From an uncultured Prevotella sp. (GTDB lineage Bacteria; Bacteroidota; Bacteroidia; Bacteroidales; Bacteroidaceae), in assembly GCA_900318395.1 (NCBI GenBank), contig ONKL01000066.1, positions 1 through 48,043 on the forward strand: a stretch of 48,043 nt of DNA, in the 5' to 3' direction. Under the pieces are notes generated by a model. The model saw only the letters and a list, made by a program, of their open reading frames with translations. It had not been told where the DNA came from and ran no database searches. Below are positions 15,903 to 24,836 of this stretch, piece by piece (positions within the stretch are counted from its first letter, which is position 1; each line of letters starts with the position of its first letter). The position numbers and the translations under genes were made by a program.

Positions 15903-17192
15903 TTAGATCTGATCAAATGCCTGTGACAAATCGTCGATAATGTCATCGATGTGCTCTGTACCGATACTCAGACGGATGGTCGAAGGCGTGATGTGCTGCT
16001 CAGCCAGTTCTTCAGGCGAGAGCTGTGAGTGGGTGGTGGTATAAGGATGGATCACCAGACTCTTCACGTCGGCCACGTTAGCCAGCAGCGAGAAGATCTG
16101 CAGGGCGTCGATAAACTTCCAAGCCTCTTCCTGTCCGCCCTTGATCTCGAAGGTGAAGATCGAGCCACCGCCATTGGGGAAATACTTCTGATAGAGCTGA
16201 TGGTCGGGATGACTCTCGAGAGCCGGATGATGAACAGCTGCCACCTTCGGATGCTTAGCAAGGAAGTCAACCACCTTCAGCGCATTCTCTACATGGCGCT
16301 CTACACGCAGGCTCAACGTCTCAACGCCCTGCAAGAGGATGAAGGCATTGAAGGGTGAGATGGCAGCACCTGTATCACGCAGGATGACGGCACGAATGCG
16401 AGTGACGTATGCGGCTGCACCTACTGCGTCGGCAAACACGATGCCATGATACGAGGGATCGGGCTTAGCCAATGTGGGGAACTTGTCGTTCTGTTTCCAG
16501 TCGAACTTACCGCCATCAACGATGACACCACCCAGTGAACTTCCATGACCACCTAAGAATTTCGTAGCCGAGTGAACCACGATGTCAGCACCATGCTCCA
16601 ACGGACGAATCAGATAGGGTGTGCCAAAGGTGTTGTCGACGATAAACGGAATGCCGTGCTTATGAGCTACAGCAGCCACACCCTCGAGGTCGAGCACATC
16701 ACTGTTGGGATTGCCGAAAGTCTCGGCATATACTACTTTTGTGTTGGGTTGGATAGCAGCATCGAGAGCCTCAAGATCGTTCACATTAAGAATGGTATTG
16801 GTGATACCCTGTGTAGCCAGCGTGTGGGTAATCAGATTGTAGCTTCCACCATAAAGGTTGTCAGCAGCCACGATATGATCACCAGCCTGAGCAATGTTCT
16901 GCAGGGCATAGGTGATGGCAGCAGCACCAGAGGCGACAGCCAATCCGGCTACACCACCCTCGAGGGCAGCCACACGATCTTCGAAAACACCCTGCGTGGA
17001 ATTGGTCAGACGTCCATAGATGTTACCTGCATCACGCAGTCCGAAACGATCGGCAGCGTGCTGAGAGTTGTGGAACACATAGCTCGTGGTCTGATAGATG
17101 GGCACGGCGCGTGCATCAGTTGCGGGATCAGCCTGTTCCTGGCCTACATGGAGCTGTAAAGTCTCAAAACGGTAATTTTTCTTTGTACTCAT
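15903..17192 (-). CDS. metY: O-acetylhomoserine sulfhydrylase (aminocarboxypropyltransferase)
   Basis: 429 residues, the usual MetY length. Motifs: FETLQLHVGQEQADPATDAR at the N-terminus, AVPIYQTTSYVF, GNIYGRLTNST, the PLP lysine in VVHSATKFLGGHG, GGVIVDGGKFDW, and LVIHPYTTTHSQLSPEE near the end. It makes homocysteine from O-acetylhomoserine and sulfide (or a methyl-thiol to methionine) in the cytoplasm. It has its own promoter at 17257-17288 without the 7-2-7 operator, so it may be regulated separately from operons A-C. The response regulator gene follows after 9 bp. Conserved YGG, SATK and RLS residues are all intact. Confidence 0.95.
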   Translation of the reverse strand: MSTKKNYRFETLQLHVGQEQADPATDARAVPIYQTTSYVFHNSQHAADRFGLRDAGNIYGRLTNSTQGVFEDRVAALEGGVAGLAVASGAAAITYALQNIAQAGDHIVAADNLYGGSYNLITHTLATQGITNTILNVNDLEALDAAIQPNTKVVYAETFGNPNSDVLDLEGVAAVAHKHGIPFIVDNTFGTPYLIRPLEHGADIVVHSATKFLGGHGSSLGGVIVDGGKFDWKQNDKFPTLAKPDPSYHGIVFADAVGAAAYVTRIRAVILRDTGAAISPFNAFILLQGVETLSLRVERHVENALKVVDFLAKHPKVAAVHHPALESHPDHQLYQKYFPNGGGSIFTFEIKGGQEEAWKFIDALQIFSLLANVADVKSLVIHPYTTTHSQLSPEELAEQHITPSTIRLSIGTEHIDDIIDDLSQAFDQI

Positions 17193-17256
17193 AATCTTAT
17201 CCTTTCTTTATTTAATTAATAATATGTTCTTTTGTTCTTATGTCTTATCGACGGTG

Positions 17257-17288
17257 CAAAGGTACGGAGTTTAGAATTATCCACCAAA
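17257..17288 (-). promoter_or_regulatory. metY promoter
   Basis: On the minus strand: TTTG at 17288-17285, exactly 20 bp, then TACCTTTG at 17264-17257. The leader to ATG 17192 is about 60 nt. No palindrome like that of operons A-C is found upstream. Confidence 0.8.
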
Positions 17289-17417
17289 TTTATCCGCAAA
17301 TTCAGAAGTTTTTGTCTGTATATGCAAAATCCACAGAAGATTATTCCGAAACCAGCCTTTCAAAGCCCCTCTAAAAGAATAATATTCCAAGATAACGCAT
17401 TTTTCTACTCGTTTTTG

Positions 17418-17448
17418 TTGCAAATTCCCCAGAAAAGTTGTACTTTTG
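17418..17448 (+). promoter_or_regulatory. Promoter of the carboxylesterase gene
   Basis: TTG 17418-17420, 20-bp spacer, TACTTTTG 17441-17448, 38 bp before ATG 17487. Together with the metY promoter this accounts for the 294-bp divergent gap; nothing else is seen there. Confidence 0.8.
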
Positions 17449-17486
17449 CGGCGTAAACGAATAACTAATGATACATTTTTTGTAAT

Positions 17487-19058
17487 ATGAAACGACTATT
17501 TTCTACCTTTTTCGTGCTTTTCGCCTTCATAACGGTGATCAGTGCCCAGGAGCAACCGCTTCTGAAGACCCATGTAGAGACAGGCGACATCGAGGGTGTT
17601 CTCGATGGACAGCTTGCAGTTTATAAAGCTATTCCTTACGCAGCACCGCCAGTAGGCAACCTGCGTTGGCGTGCGCCCCAGCCTGCCAAGTCGTGGGAAG
17701 GCGTGCGCAAGGCCGATGAGTTCGGTCCCCTGCCCCCACAGCCCACACGCCCTGGTCGTACTGCCGACATGATGAGCGAAGACTGTCTCTACCTCGGCAT
17801 CTCTACACCCGCCACCTCTGTCAACGACCGTCTGCCTGTACTCGTATGGATTCATGGTGGCGGTTTCCAGACTGAGTGGTATGGCGGCGACCTGTGGAAG
17901 TACCTTGCTATGCGCGGCATTGTCGTGGTGAGCATCGAATATCGCACAGGAGCCCTCGGCTTCATGGCTCACCCCGAACTGTCGAAAGAGGATAAGGACG
18001 GACACTCAGGCAACTACGGTCTGCTCGACCAGATCTTTGCCCTCCAGTGGGTACAGCGCAACATTGCCAACTTCGGCGGCGACCCGTCGAAGGTTACCAT
18101 CGCTGGTGAGAGTGCCGGTGCCATCAGTTGCAGCCTTCTCTGCGGCTCACCGCTTGCCAAGGGTCTCTTCCGTGGCTGCATCAGCCAGAGTGGAGGTTCA
18201 TTTGCTCCTTGGAGCGACAATCCCCGTTCGCTGGGAATGGATGCCTCGCAGAAGGGTGCCGAGCAGCAGGGACTCGCTTTCCAGAAACATCTGAAGAAGA
18301 AGTCGCTGAAACAGCTGCGACAGATGGATGCCATGTCGCTCTGCGATGGTAATGTCGGTTTCGCCGGCTTCTGGCCCTGTGTCGACGGCTACGTAATCTG
18401 CGATGACCAGTATCGCCTCTATGAGCGCGGCGAGTATAATGATGTGGCCGTCATCGTCATGACCAATTCCGACGAGGGCGCCCTCTTCTCACCAGGCAAC
18501 ATGACTGCCGAGAATTACCAGAAGACCGTGAAGGGCATCTTCGGCGACATGGCCGACGAGGCATTGAAGTATTATCCTGGCAGTACCGACGATGAAGCTT
18601 GGCACGGATTTGGCGACACCTTCCGCGATCTGGGCTTCGCCTGGCCCAGCTATGCATGGGTCAGCCTACAGGCCAAGACGGGCAAGAGCCCTGCCTATGC
18701 TGCCTACCTGGCCCAGCCTTCTACCGTGAGCTTCTCTCAGGATCCCCGTCGTCGCGGTGTCGCCCATGCTGATGATATCATGTATCTCAATGGCCAGTTC
18801 CTGAATCAGCCCGACAAGCATCCCACTGAGGCAGCTGTCGCCGAGATCATGCAGCAGTATTGGGTGAACTTCATCGCGACTGGCAATCCCAATGCCAAGG
18901 GACTTCCCTACTGGCCTACCTTTGACGACTCGAAGCCAACCACGATGCAATTCTCCAATGGTGCATCGCTCATCATGCGCCCCAATCGCGAACAGGTTGA
19001 CTTCATCGACCGATTCTGCAAGGCCAAGCGCGAAGCCTCTGAAGCCGCTCGCAAATAA
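17487..19058 (+). CDS. Secreted type-B carboxylesterase (COesterase family)
   Basis: 523 residues with a signal peptide (about 1-20, VISA|QE). Hallmarks of the alpha/beta-hydrolase type-B esterases: IPYAAPPVGNLRWR, the SEDCLYL motif, oxyanion-hole GGG at 124-126 (WIHGGGFQ), nucleophile S209 in AGESAGAIS, the acid in NSDEGALF and the likely catalytic His in GVAHADDIMY. It hydrolyses ester bonds in the periplasm or outside; candidate substrates are acetylated or feruloylated glycans or small esters. The Lrp/AsnC gene starts 10 bp downstream, so the two are probably co-transcribed. Length and catalytic residues are normal. Confidence 0.93.
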   Translation: MKRLFSTFFVLFAFITVISAQEQPLLKTHVETGDIEGVLDGQLAVYKAIPYAAPPVGNLRWRAPQPAKSWEGVRKADEFGPLPPQPTRPGRTADMMSEDCLYLGISTPATSVNDRLPVLVWIHGGGFQTEWYGGDLWKYLAMRGIVVVSIEYRTGALGFMAHPELSKEDKDGHSGNYGLLDQIFALQWVQRNIANFGGDPSKVTIAGESAGAISCSLLCGSPLAKGLFRGCISQSGGSFAPWSDNPRSLGMDASQKGAEQQGLAFQKHLKKKSLKQLRQMDAMSLCDGNVGFAGFWPCVDGYVICDDQYRLYERGEYNDVAVIVMTNSDEGALFSPGNMTAENYQKTVKGIFGDMADEALKYYPGSTDDEAWHGFGDTFRDLGFAWPSYAWVSLQAKTGKSPAYAAYLAQPSTVSFSQDPRRRGVAHADDIMYLNGQFLNQPDKHPTEAAVAEIMQQYWVNFIATGNPNAKGLPYWPTFDDSKPTTMQFSNGASLIMRPNREQVDFIDRFCKAKREASEAARK

Positions 19059-19068
19059 CACAAACGAT

Positions 19069-19530
19069 ATGGATACATTAGACGAGACCGATCTGCAGAT
19101 ACTCAGGACACTGCAACGCAACGCGAAGCTGACCACCAAAGAACTGGCCGACGCTGTGCACCTGACCCCTACCCCTGTGTTCGAGCGCCAGAAGCGCCTC
19201 GAACGCCAGGGGTATATACGCAAGTATGTGGCTGTGATCGACCCGGAGAAATTAGGACAGAGCCTTCTCGTGTTCTGCAAAGTGAAACTACAGCAGATCA
19301 ACCACGAGAAGGCTGATGCCTTTGTCCGGCGCATCATGCGCATACCCGAAGTCACCGAGTGCTATAACACATCGGGAGCCTACGACTATCTTCTAAAGGT
19401 ACGCGCGCAGGACATGAAGCATTATCAGGAGTTTGTACTCAACAAATTGGGTGACATCGACAACATCAGTGCCATCGAGAGCACCTTCGTCATGAGCGAG
19501 ATCAAGCAGAACTATGGTATCAATATCTGA
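19069..19530 (+). CDS. Lrp/AsnC-family transcriptional regulator
   Basis: 153 residues from ATG 19069 (MDTLDETDLQILRTLQRNAK); a longer in-frame opening lies inside the esterase gene and is rejected. N-terminal winged HTH (about 5-60: LTTKELADAVHLTPTPVFERQKRLERQGYI) and C-terminal RAM ligand domain (about 68-153, with VTECYNTSGAYDYLLKVRAQDM). These regulators bind amino acids and control amino-acid metabolism as octamers. It lies 10 bp after the carboxylesterase gene and converges on greA. Its targets cannot be read from sequence; sulfur amino acids are one possibility given the neighbourhood, with no operator evidence. Confidence 0.93.
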   Translation: MDTLDETDLQILRTLQRNAKLTTKELADAVHLTPTPVFERQKRLERQGYIRKYVAVIDPEKLGQSLLVFCKVKLQQINHEKADAFVRRIMRIPEVTECYNTSGAYDYLLKVRAQDMKHYQEFVLNKLGDIDNISAIESTFVMSEIKQNYGINI

Positions 19531-19538
19531 ACAGGCAC

Positions 19539-20006
19539 CTATTCGATACTGTCGATACGCAGCTTGAGCAGTCCGGCAGGGACGCGCACCTCTACGACAT
19601 CACCCACTTTCTTGCCCAGGAGCGCCTGTGCGATAGGCGACTTGATGGAGATCTTTCCAGCACGCAAATCAGCCTCGTGAGGACTCGCGATGGTATAGGT
19701 CATCGAGGCATTATTACCCAGATTGGTCATTGCCACCTTACTGAGCAGCTGCACCCCCTCGTGGTGGAGCAACGAGGTATCGATGACCCGCGCATTCTCC
19801 AGCACACGCTGTTTGAAGCGGATCCGCCCCAGCAGGCGCGCCTGCTCACGCTTCGCGGCATGATACTCGAAATTCTCGCTGAGGTCGCCCTTGTCGCGCG
19901 CCTCTGCAATCGCATCCTTTACTTGTGGCAACTCTACGTTCACCATCTGTTGCAATTCGGCTACGAGCTTGTCGTAACCTTCCTGTGACATATACTCAAT
20001 ACTCAT
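19539..20006 (-). CDS. greA: Transcription elongation factor GreA
   Basis: 155 residues, normal length. The N-terminal coiled coil carries the tip motif DKGDLSENFEYHAAK with the acidic residues that rescue backtracked RNA polymerase. The C-terminal FKBP-like domain ends in KISIKSPIAQALLGKKVGDVVEV. It stimulates transcript cleavage by RNA polymerase in the cytoplasm. Its promoter has TAACTTTG at 20036-20029. It converges with the Lrp gene (8-bp gap) and diverges from the sensor pair. Confidence 0.96.
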   Translation of the reverse strand: MSIEYMSQEGYDKLVAELQQMVNVELPQVKDAIAEARDKGDLSENFEYHAAKREQARLLGRIRFKQRVLENARVIDTSLLHHEGVQLLSKVAMTNLGNNASMTYTIASPHEADLRAGKISIKSPIAQALLGKKVGDVVEVRVPAGLLKLRIDSIE

Positions 20007-20028
20007 AGTGCATCATACGTTTGGGGCG

Positions 20029-20151
20029 CAAAGTTACGCATAAAAACTCATATTTCATAAGAAATATGCGTCTCTGACAGCCTTTAGCTGCTTAATTAAC
20101 AATATTTAGGGGGTTCTTCAATGCATTGATAGCGTTTTTTTCTTATCTTTG
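20029..20151. promoter_or_regulatory. Divergent greA/sensor promoter region with an inverted repeat
   Basis: The -7 of greA is TAACTTTG (minus, 20036-20029). The -7 of the sensor operon is TATCTTTG (plus, 20144-20151), only 10 bp before ATG 20162, so that mRNA may be almost leaderless. Between them is a perfect inverted repeat CATATTTC-ATAA-GAAATATG (20049-20068), a possible operator. Clear -33 boxes are not seen. Confidence 0.6.
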
Positions 20152-20161
20152 CTACCGAAAT

Positions 20162-21649
20162 ATGGTGCGACCAGCTAAATTTATCCCAAGAACCTTATCA
20201 GTACGAATCAGTCTGATGATCGTGTTCTCCATGGCCATCCTGCTGATGGCCTCATTGGCTGTGATGCTCTATTATTCCAGGAAGGCCGTGAAGGAGGAGG
20301 CAACACAAAAGGCAGCTCAGACACTCGAAGGTGTCACCCAACATATCGACAACACCTTGCTGAGCGTTGAGTTGGCTACGGGTAACATCTTCTTCAGCAT
20401 GCTGCCCCATCTGAACAATCCTGAGATGATGTACACCTACAGCCGTCAACTGGTGGAGTCGAACCACTTTATTGCCGGCTGCGCCATCGCCCTCAAGCCC
20501 GACTTCTACAAGGATCGCAAGTATTTTATGGCCTACGTGCATCGTGGCGACAGTGCCGGGATGGCTTATGCCGACTCGAAACTTGTAACCGACGAGTTCT
20601 TCGGCTATCGACTTTACACAGAACAAGACTGGTATAAGAAACCCATGACATCGGATGTGGCAGGATGGCTGAACCCCAACACAGACGAAGAATCCAAGCT
20701 CGAACCCATCATCACCTTCTGTCTGCCCATCAGACCCAAAGGCGAAGAGCCCGTTGGGGTGCTGGGAGTAGATGTCTCGCTCAGCCTACTCTCGAAAATC
20801 GTGGCAGAAGCCAAGCCCTCAGCCAACTCCTACTGTACACTGCTCGACAAGGATGGCTCTTATATCATTCACCCCACTATCAACATGCGGATGAGAGAGA
20901 ATGCGCTGACGCTTTCTGAGAAGTCAGCCAAAGAAGCTGCCCAGGCGATGGTATCAGGAGAAACAGGTTACAAGCCGTTCAGCCAGAATGGAAAGGACTT
21001 TTACGTATTCTATAAACCCTTCAAGCGAACGGTCATTCCCGGACGGACTGTCGAGGATCTTGGTTGGAGTGCCGGCATCATCTATCCTGAAGACGATATC
21101 TTCGGTGATTACAAGAGTCTCACGTATTATGTCGTCGGCATTGCTTTCTTCGGCCTGCTGCTGTTATTCCTGTTCAGTTGCTATATCATCCACCAGCAGC
21201 TGCAGCCATTGCTCATGCTGACAAGGAAAGCAAAAGAGATTGCCAAAGGCAACTACAACGAACCCATTCCCGATAGTCATCAGGTGGACGAGATAGGCCG
21301 GTTACAGAACAATTTCCAGCAGATGCAACACTCGCTGGCCAATCATATCGGTGAGCTGGAGACACTGAAGATCAAGTTGCAGAAGCGCGGTGAAGAGCTG
21401 CAGGCTGCCTATAAACAGGCACAAAAGGCCGAGCGTATGAAAACGGCATTCCTGCACAACATGACCAACCAGATGATTGCCCCTGCTGACACCATCGACA
21501 AAGACGTAGACCAGCTATGTAGCGGCGAAAACCCCGACATCAGTTCTCTGACCAACGATATCGTGGTAAAAGGCGGCACCATCGCCAGCCTGCTCGACAA
21601 CCTGATAACCCTCTCTGATGAGGACTTTGTGAAAGGAGGTAGCGTATGA
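20162..21649 (+). CDS. Membrane sensor with dCache and HAMP domains and a degenerate kinase end
   Basis: 495 residues from ATG 20162 (MVRPAKFIPRTLSVRISL). TM1 about 13-36, a large periplasmic dCache-type sensor (about 40-320; PVGVLGVDVSLSLLSKI, GWSAGIIYPEDD), TM2 about 325-350, a HAMP helix pair (QPLLMLTRKAKEIAKGNY...VDEIGRLQNNFQQM), then a coiled coil and a piece like a DHp helix: FLHNMTNQMIAPAD. The phosphoacceptor His is Asn (N436), and no ATPase domain follows before the stop. It therefore cannot act as a kinase by itself. It overlaps the next gene, a full kinase with the same layout, by 4 bp, so it may form heterodimers or modulate that kinase. What it senses is unknown. Confidence 0.88.
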   Translation: MVRPAKFIPRTLSVRISLMIVFSMAILLMASLAVMLYYSRKAVKEEATQKAAQTLEGVTQHIDNTLLSVELATGNIFFSMLPHLNNPEMMYTYSRQLVESNHFIAGCAIALKPDFYKDRKYFMAYVHRGDSAGMAYADSKLVTDEFFGYRLYTEQDWYKKPMTSDVAGWLNPNTDEESKLEPIITFCLPIRPKGEEPVGVLGVDVSLSLLSKIVAEAKPSANSYCTLLDKDGSYIIHPTINMRMRENALTLSEKSAKEAAQAMVSGETGYKPFSQNGKDFYVFYKPFKRTVIPGRTVEDLGWSAGIIYPEDDIFGDYKSLTYYVVGIAFFGLLLLFLFSCYIIHQQLQPLLMLTRKAKEIAKGNYNEPIPDSHQVDEIGRLQNNFQQMQHSLANHIGELETLKIKLQKRGEELQAAYKQAQKAERMKTAFLHNMTNQMIAPADTIDKDVDQLCSGENPDISSLTNDIVVKGGTIASLLDNLITLSDEDFVKGGSV

Positions 21650-23568
21650 GCATCCGTAAATCGTTCGCCACGAAACTCATTGTCGGCATCCTGGTGCTCA
21701 CCATGATCATCTTCACGGCATCGCTGGGCGTCCTCTTCAGCCAGTCGCGACACCTGATTCGCGAAGAGGCACTCAACCGCTCAAGTAGCGTGCTGAACAC
21801 CACGCTGCAGCGACTCAGTCGCAATCTGATGGTCATCGAGACGGCCACCAATACATATTGTTGGATGATTGAACGCTCGTTCGAACCCGACTCCCTGATG
21901 GCTCTTACAGACCGCCTTGTCAGACTGAATCCGAGCATCGACGGCTGTTCCGTCAGTGCAGAGCCATACGTCTTCCCCGAATACGGCCGACAGTTCTCTG
22001 TCTATAGCATCAGACAGGGTGACAGCATCATCTCCACCGTTGAAGCCCCCTACGAATACTTCCAGAGAATCTGGTATAAAAAAGCGCGCGAGACGGAGGA
22101 CGACTGCTGGGTGGTATTCTTCGATGATATCGACACACTGGAAGTCGCCTTAGAAGGCATGCTGGCTTCTTACTGCAAGCCCATCCGCAGGCGTGACGGC
22201 AGCATACAAGGCATCATCTCCACCGACCTCTCGCTGCTACGACTCTCTGATATCATTTCTGAAGAGAAGCCCTACCCCAATTCCTATTTCGTCATGCTCG
22301 ATGGTGAAGGGCGCTACATGATTCACCCCGACAAGAGCAAGCTGTTCTATCAGACCATCTTCACTGGTACCGACCCGCGTCACCAGCGCGACATCATCGC
22401 CCTGGGACATGAGATGACTGCAGGCAACAAGGGAAGTCTGGCCGTGAAGATCGACGGCAAGGACTGTCTCGTCAGCTATCAGCCCGTGCCAGGCACAGAG
22501 TGGAGCCTTGCCCTGATCTGTCCTGACAGCGACGTGCTGGCCGGATACCATCAGCTCTCCTTCATCTTAGGACCGCTGCTCATCTTAGGTCTGTTGATCA
22601 TCATCGTGCTCTGTAACAGGACTATTAACCATGCCATCTACCCGATTAACGAACTGCTGGAGAAAACTCAGGCCATCGCTTCAGGCAACATGGAGGTTTA
22701 TATACCGAAGAGTCCGCGTCAAGATGCCATTGGCTCCCTGCAGAACAGCTTCGCCTCCATGCTGAGTTCACTGAACTTCCACATAGGAATCGCACGCTAT
22801 AGCAGTGAACAGACCAAGCAGCGCAACGAAGAACTTGCCAAAGCCACACAACTGGTAGAGGAAGCCAACAAGCAGAAGTCTGCCTTCATACAGAATGTCT
22901 CTCACCAGATCCGTACCCCGCTGAACATCCTGATGGGCTTTGCACAGATACTACGCGAGCCTGTCACCCCATCGAGTGATAATGCTATCTGCGAGGCACT
23001 GCCCGAAGAAGAAATGAAGAGCATCACTGGCATGATGAGCCATAACTCCAAACTCCTGAGACGAATATTACTGATGCTTTTCGACAGCTCAGAAGTAGGA
23101 ATCCAAGAGGAGCTCAACAATCTGCAGCGTGACAAGCTTTCTTGTAACAGTCTGGCTCAGATGACCATCAGTGACGCGAAACGTATCTATCCCGACCTCA
23201 ACATCAACTTCGTGACTAACGTGCCCGACGACCTCTGCACCATCACCAGCCGCCTCTATCTGAAACGCAGCCTGCGCGAGATTCTCTACAACGCCGCCAA
23301 GTATTCCGACGGTAAGCATGTGACGCTACTTGTAGAGCGCAGAGGCGACAATATCTGCTTTATTGTCGAAGACAAAGGCAAAGGCATCTCGGAAGAAGAC
23401 CGCAAGAACATCTTCAATTTCTTCATCAAGGTCGACGACCTTTCAGAGGGACTGGGACTCGGGCTCCCTTTGGCTAAGCGTCATGCCGAGAATCTCGGTG
23501 GCGACCTGACACTTGACACCGACTATCATGAGGGGTGCCGATTCATCCTCGAGCTCCCGCTTGCTTAA
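21646..23568 (+). CDS. Sensor histidine kinase (dCache-HAMP-HisKA-HATPase)
   Basis: 640 residues. TM1 about 10-30, periplasmic dCache sensor to about 300 (QGIISTDLSLLRLSDI, EWSLALICPDSD), TM2 about 305-325, HAMP (LLEKTQAIASGNMEVYIP...DAIGSLQNSF), coiled coil, H-box with phosphoacceptor H420 (FIQNVSHQIRTPLN), N-box NAAKYSDG, and G-boxes VEDKGKGIS and GLGLGLPLAKRHAENLGG. A complete, canonical kinase. It shares 4 bp with the degenerate sensor upstream, and both are transcribed from one promoter. No response regulator is adjacent, so it is an orphan; the orphan NarL-type regulator 5.7 kb away is a possible but unproven partner. Confidence 0.93.
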   Translation: MSIRKSFATKLIVGILVLTMIIFTASLGVLFSQSRHLIREEALNRSSSVLNTTLQRLSRNLMVIETATNTYCWMIERSFEPDSLMALTDRLVRLNPSIDGCSVSAEPYVFPEYGRQFSVYSIRQGDSIISTVEAPYEYFQRIWYKKARETEDDCWVVFFDDIDTLEVALEGMLASYCKPIRRRDGSIQGIISTDLSLLRLSDIISEEKPYPNSYFVMLDGEGRYMIHPDKSKLFYQTIFTGTDPRHQRDIIALGHEMTAGNKGSLAVKIDGKDCLVSYQPVPGTEWSLALICPDSDVLAGYHQLSFILGPLLILGLLIIIVLCNRTINHAIYPINELLEKTQAIASGNMEVYIPKSPRQDAIGSLQNSFASMLSSLNFHIGIARYSSEQTKQRNEELAKATQLVEEANKQKSAFIQNVSHQIRTPLNILMGFAQILREPVTPSSDNAICEALPEEEMKSITGMMSHNSKLLRRILLMLFDSSEVGIQEELNNLQRDKLSCNSLAQMTISDAKRIYPDLNINFVTNVPDDLCTITSRLYLKRSLREILYNAAKYSDGKHVTLLVERRGDNICFIVEDKGKGISEEDRKNIFNFFIKVDDLSEGLGLGLPLAKRHAENLGGDLTLDTDYHEGCRFILELPLA

Positions 23569-23583
23569 CTCATACATTCAAGA

Positions 23584-23735
23584 ATGTGGAATAAACCGTG
23601 GACAATGAAAGAAGGCTCAACATCACCGACAATCTCGTCTGCGTAGGACTGGCTTTTATGACCGTCGGCATGCTCTTTGGATCCCTGTGGGCCAAGGAGC
23701 CTCAGTACATACCTACTCGTAATGACGGATCCTGA
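23584..23735 (+). pseudogene. Remnant of a cytochrome c biogenesis (CcsA/ResB-type) gene
   Basis: ATG 23584 opens MWNKPWTMKEG, the typical start of Bacteroidetes cytochrome c biogenesis proteins, and stops at 23646. In another frame, 23619-23735 encodes NLVCVGLAFMTVGMLFGSLWAKE, matching the late CcsA membrane segment that precedes the WGxYWxWD motif. All sequence between the start and this segment, and all after it, is gone. The fragment cannot work. It overlaps the end of the convergent metallo-hydrolase gene. Confidence 0.6.
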
Positions 23736-24465
23736 CGTCGATGCCGTCAGCCTGAAGCGCTGAGGGTACGCCGCTCACGTCGGTCTGTCCGTAGTGATAG
23801 GGGAACAGCACTTTCGGCTTGACAGTCTTGGCTGCCTTTATCAGCTGTTCTGTGGTCATCGTATAGGGTTGGTTACAGGGCAGGAAGGCGATGTCGATAT
23901 CCTTGATGGCCGACATCTCGGGAATGTCCTCCGTGTCGCCTGCGATATAGATTCTCAGCCCGTCGATGGTCAGGATATAGCCATTGTCGCGCCCCTTGGG
24001 ATGGAACTGCGTGCGACCCTCCGTCGTGTTATATGCCGGAACGGCCTCCACCGTAAAGCCCTCGGCAATCTGCAGCTTGTCGCCATTGGCCATCACCTCA
24101 CCCGAACCGTACATGTCGGCACAGCGCTGATTGGTGACGAAACGCGTTGTCGCGCCAGAGAGCAGCTTGATGGCCTCCTTGTCAAAGTGGTCGCCATGCT
24201 CATGGGTGACGAAGAGATAATCGGCCTTGGGCATAGCGGCATAGTTGATCACCTTGTTACCCAGTTTCGTCACAGGGTCAATCTCAATCTCCTTCCCGTC
24301 AAACTCAATACGGATACTGGCATGAACGAGGGCATGGAACTTGACGGTCTTCCCGCTCTTGGTCGTAAACTCATCTACCTCGTATGTGTCGGTAGCAGGT
24401 TGTTGGCCGCAGGCAGTTGTCAGCCCGAGCATCGCCAACAGGAAAGTAAAAATCTTCTTCATCAT
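23713..24465 (-). CDS. Exported metallo-beta-lactamase-fold lipoprotein (UlaG-like)
   Basis: 250 residues from ATG 24465 (MMKKIFTFLLAMLGL); the longer frame start is less likely because it puts residues ahead of the signal peptide. Lipobox LGLTTAC. The metal-binding HxHxDH is present (VTHEHGDHFDKE), followed by a NxxTEGRTQFHPKGRDNGYIL region, IYIAGDTEDIP and a late His (FPYHYGQTD), as in UlaG-like lactonase/L-ascorbate-6-P and related hydrolases. It is anchored in a membrane facing the periplasm or exterior. Substrate unknown. The promoter is probably TACCTTTG at 24613-24606 with a leader of about 140 nt. Confidence 0.88.
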   Translation of the reverse strand: MMKKIFTFLLAMLGLTTACGQQPATDTYEVDEFTTKSGKTVKFHALVHASIRIEFDGKEIEIDPVTKLGNKVINYAAMPKADYLFVTHEHGDHFDKEAIKLLSGATTRFVTNQRCADMYGSGEVMANGDKLQIAEGFTVEAVPAYNTTEGRTQFHPKGRDNGYILTIDGLRIYIAGDTEDIPEMSAIKDIDIAFLPCNQPYTMTTEQLIKAAKTVKPKVLFPYHYGQTDVSGVPSALQADGIDVRIRHYE

Positions 24466-24605
24466 TATGCTGTTATAATTTCTATTTTTCGCCAAAGTTA
24501 AGGATAATATTTCTCACCACTAACCCTTTTGTCAAAACTTTAAGAATGATTAACTCTGAAGAGCAGCGCACTTGGCCCGCTCACCGGAGATTTTCTCCGA
24601 CGGTG

Positions 24606-24680
24606 CAAAGGTACGACATTCTGAAAACCCATTGACCAACTTTGACCAACATTGACCAACATTGACCAACATTGACCAAC
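24606..24680 (-). promoter_or_regulatory. Probable promoter of the metallo-hydrolase with five 10-bp repeats upstream
   Basis: On the minus strand TACCTTTG lies at 24613-24606. Directly upstream five tandem units of ATTGACCAAC (first base A or T) span 24631-24680. Their 10-bp period keeps them on one face of the helix. The nearest TTG lies 23 bp from the -7 box, slightly long for this promoter class. Confidence 0.6.
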
Positions 24681-24703
24681 ATCACGTGAATTTTTTCGTG
24701 TTT

Positions 24704-24778
24704 AGAGCCTCCATTCGGATCGTTTGGAGCCTCCAAACGGGGTGAATGGAGCCTCCAAACGACCCTTTTGGAGGCTCC
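24704..24778. repeat. Palindrome array GGAGCCTCC, 22-bp period
   Basis: Four units at 24704, 24726, 24748 and 24770, exactly 22 bp apart. The second is part of a 19-bp perfect palindrome CGTTTGGAG-C-CTCCAAACG (24721-24739); the fourth has the inverted centre GGAGGCTCC. Two other arrays in the window use unrelated palindromes with the same 22-bp period. No gene is seen here. Confidence 0.85.
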
Positions 24779-24836
24779 AAACGCCCCGGACTTTGCCGCC
24801 GGTTTCTCCGCTCCTGTGGTTTCGTCATGCCCCTCT

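Noticed and set aside
24631-24778. Tandem repeats that could suggest a CRISPR array
   Set aside because: Units are 9-10 bp, with a 10- or 22-bp period and no unique spacers of CRISPR size; no cas genes nearby.
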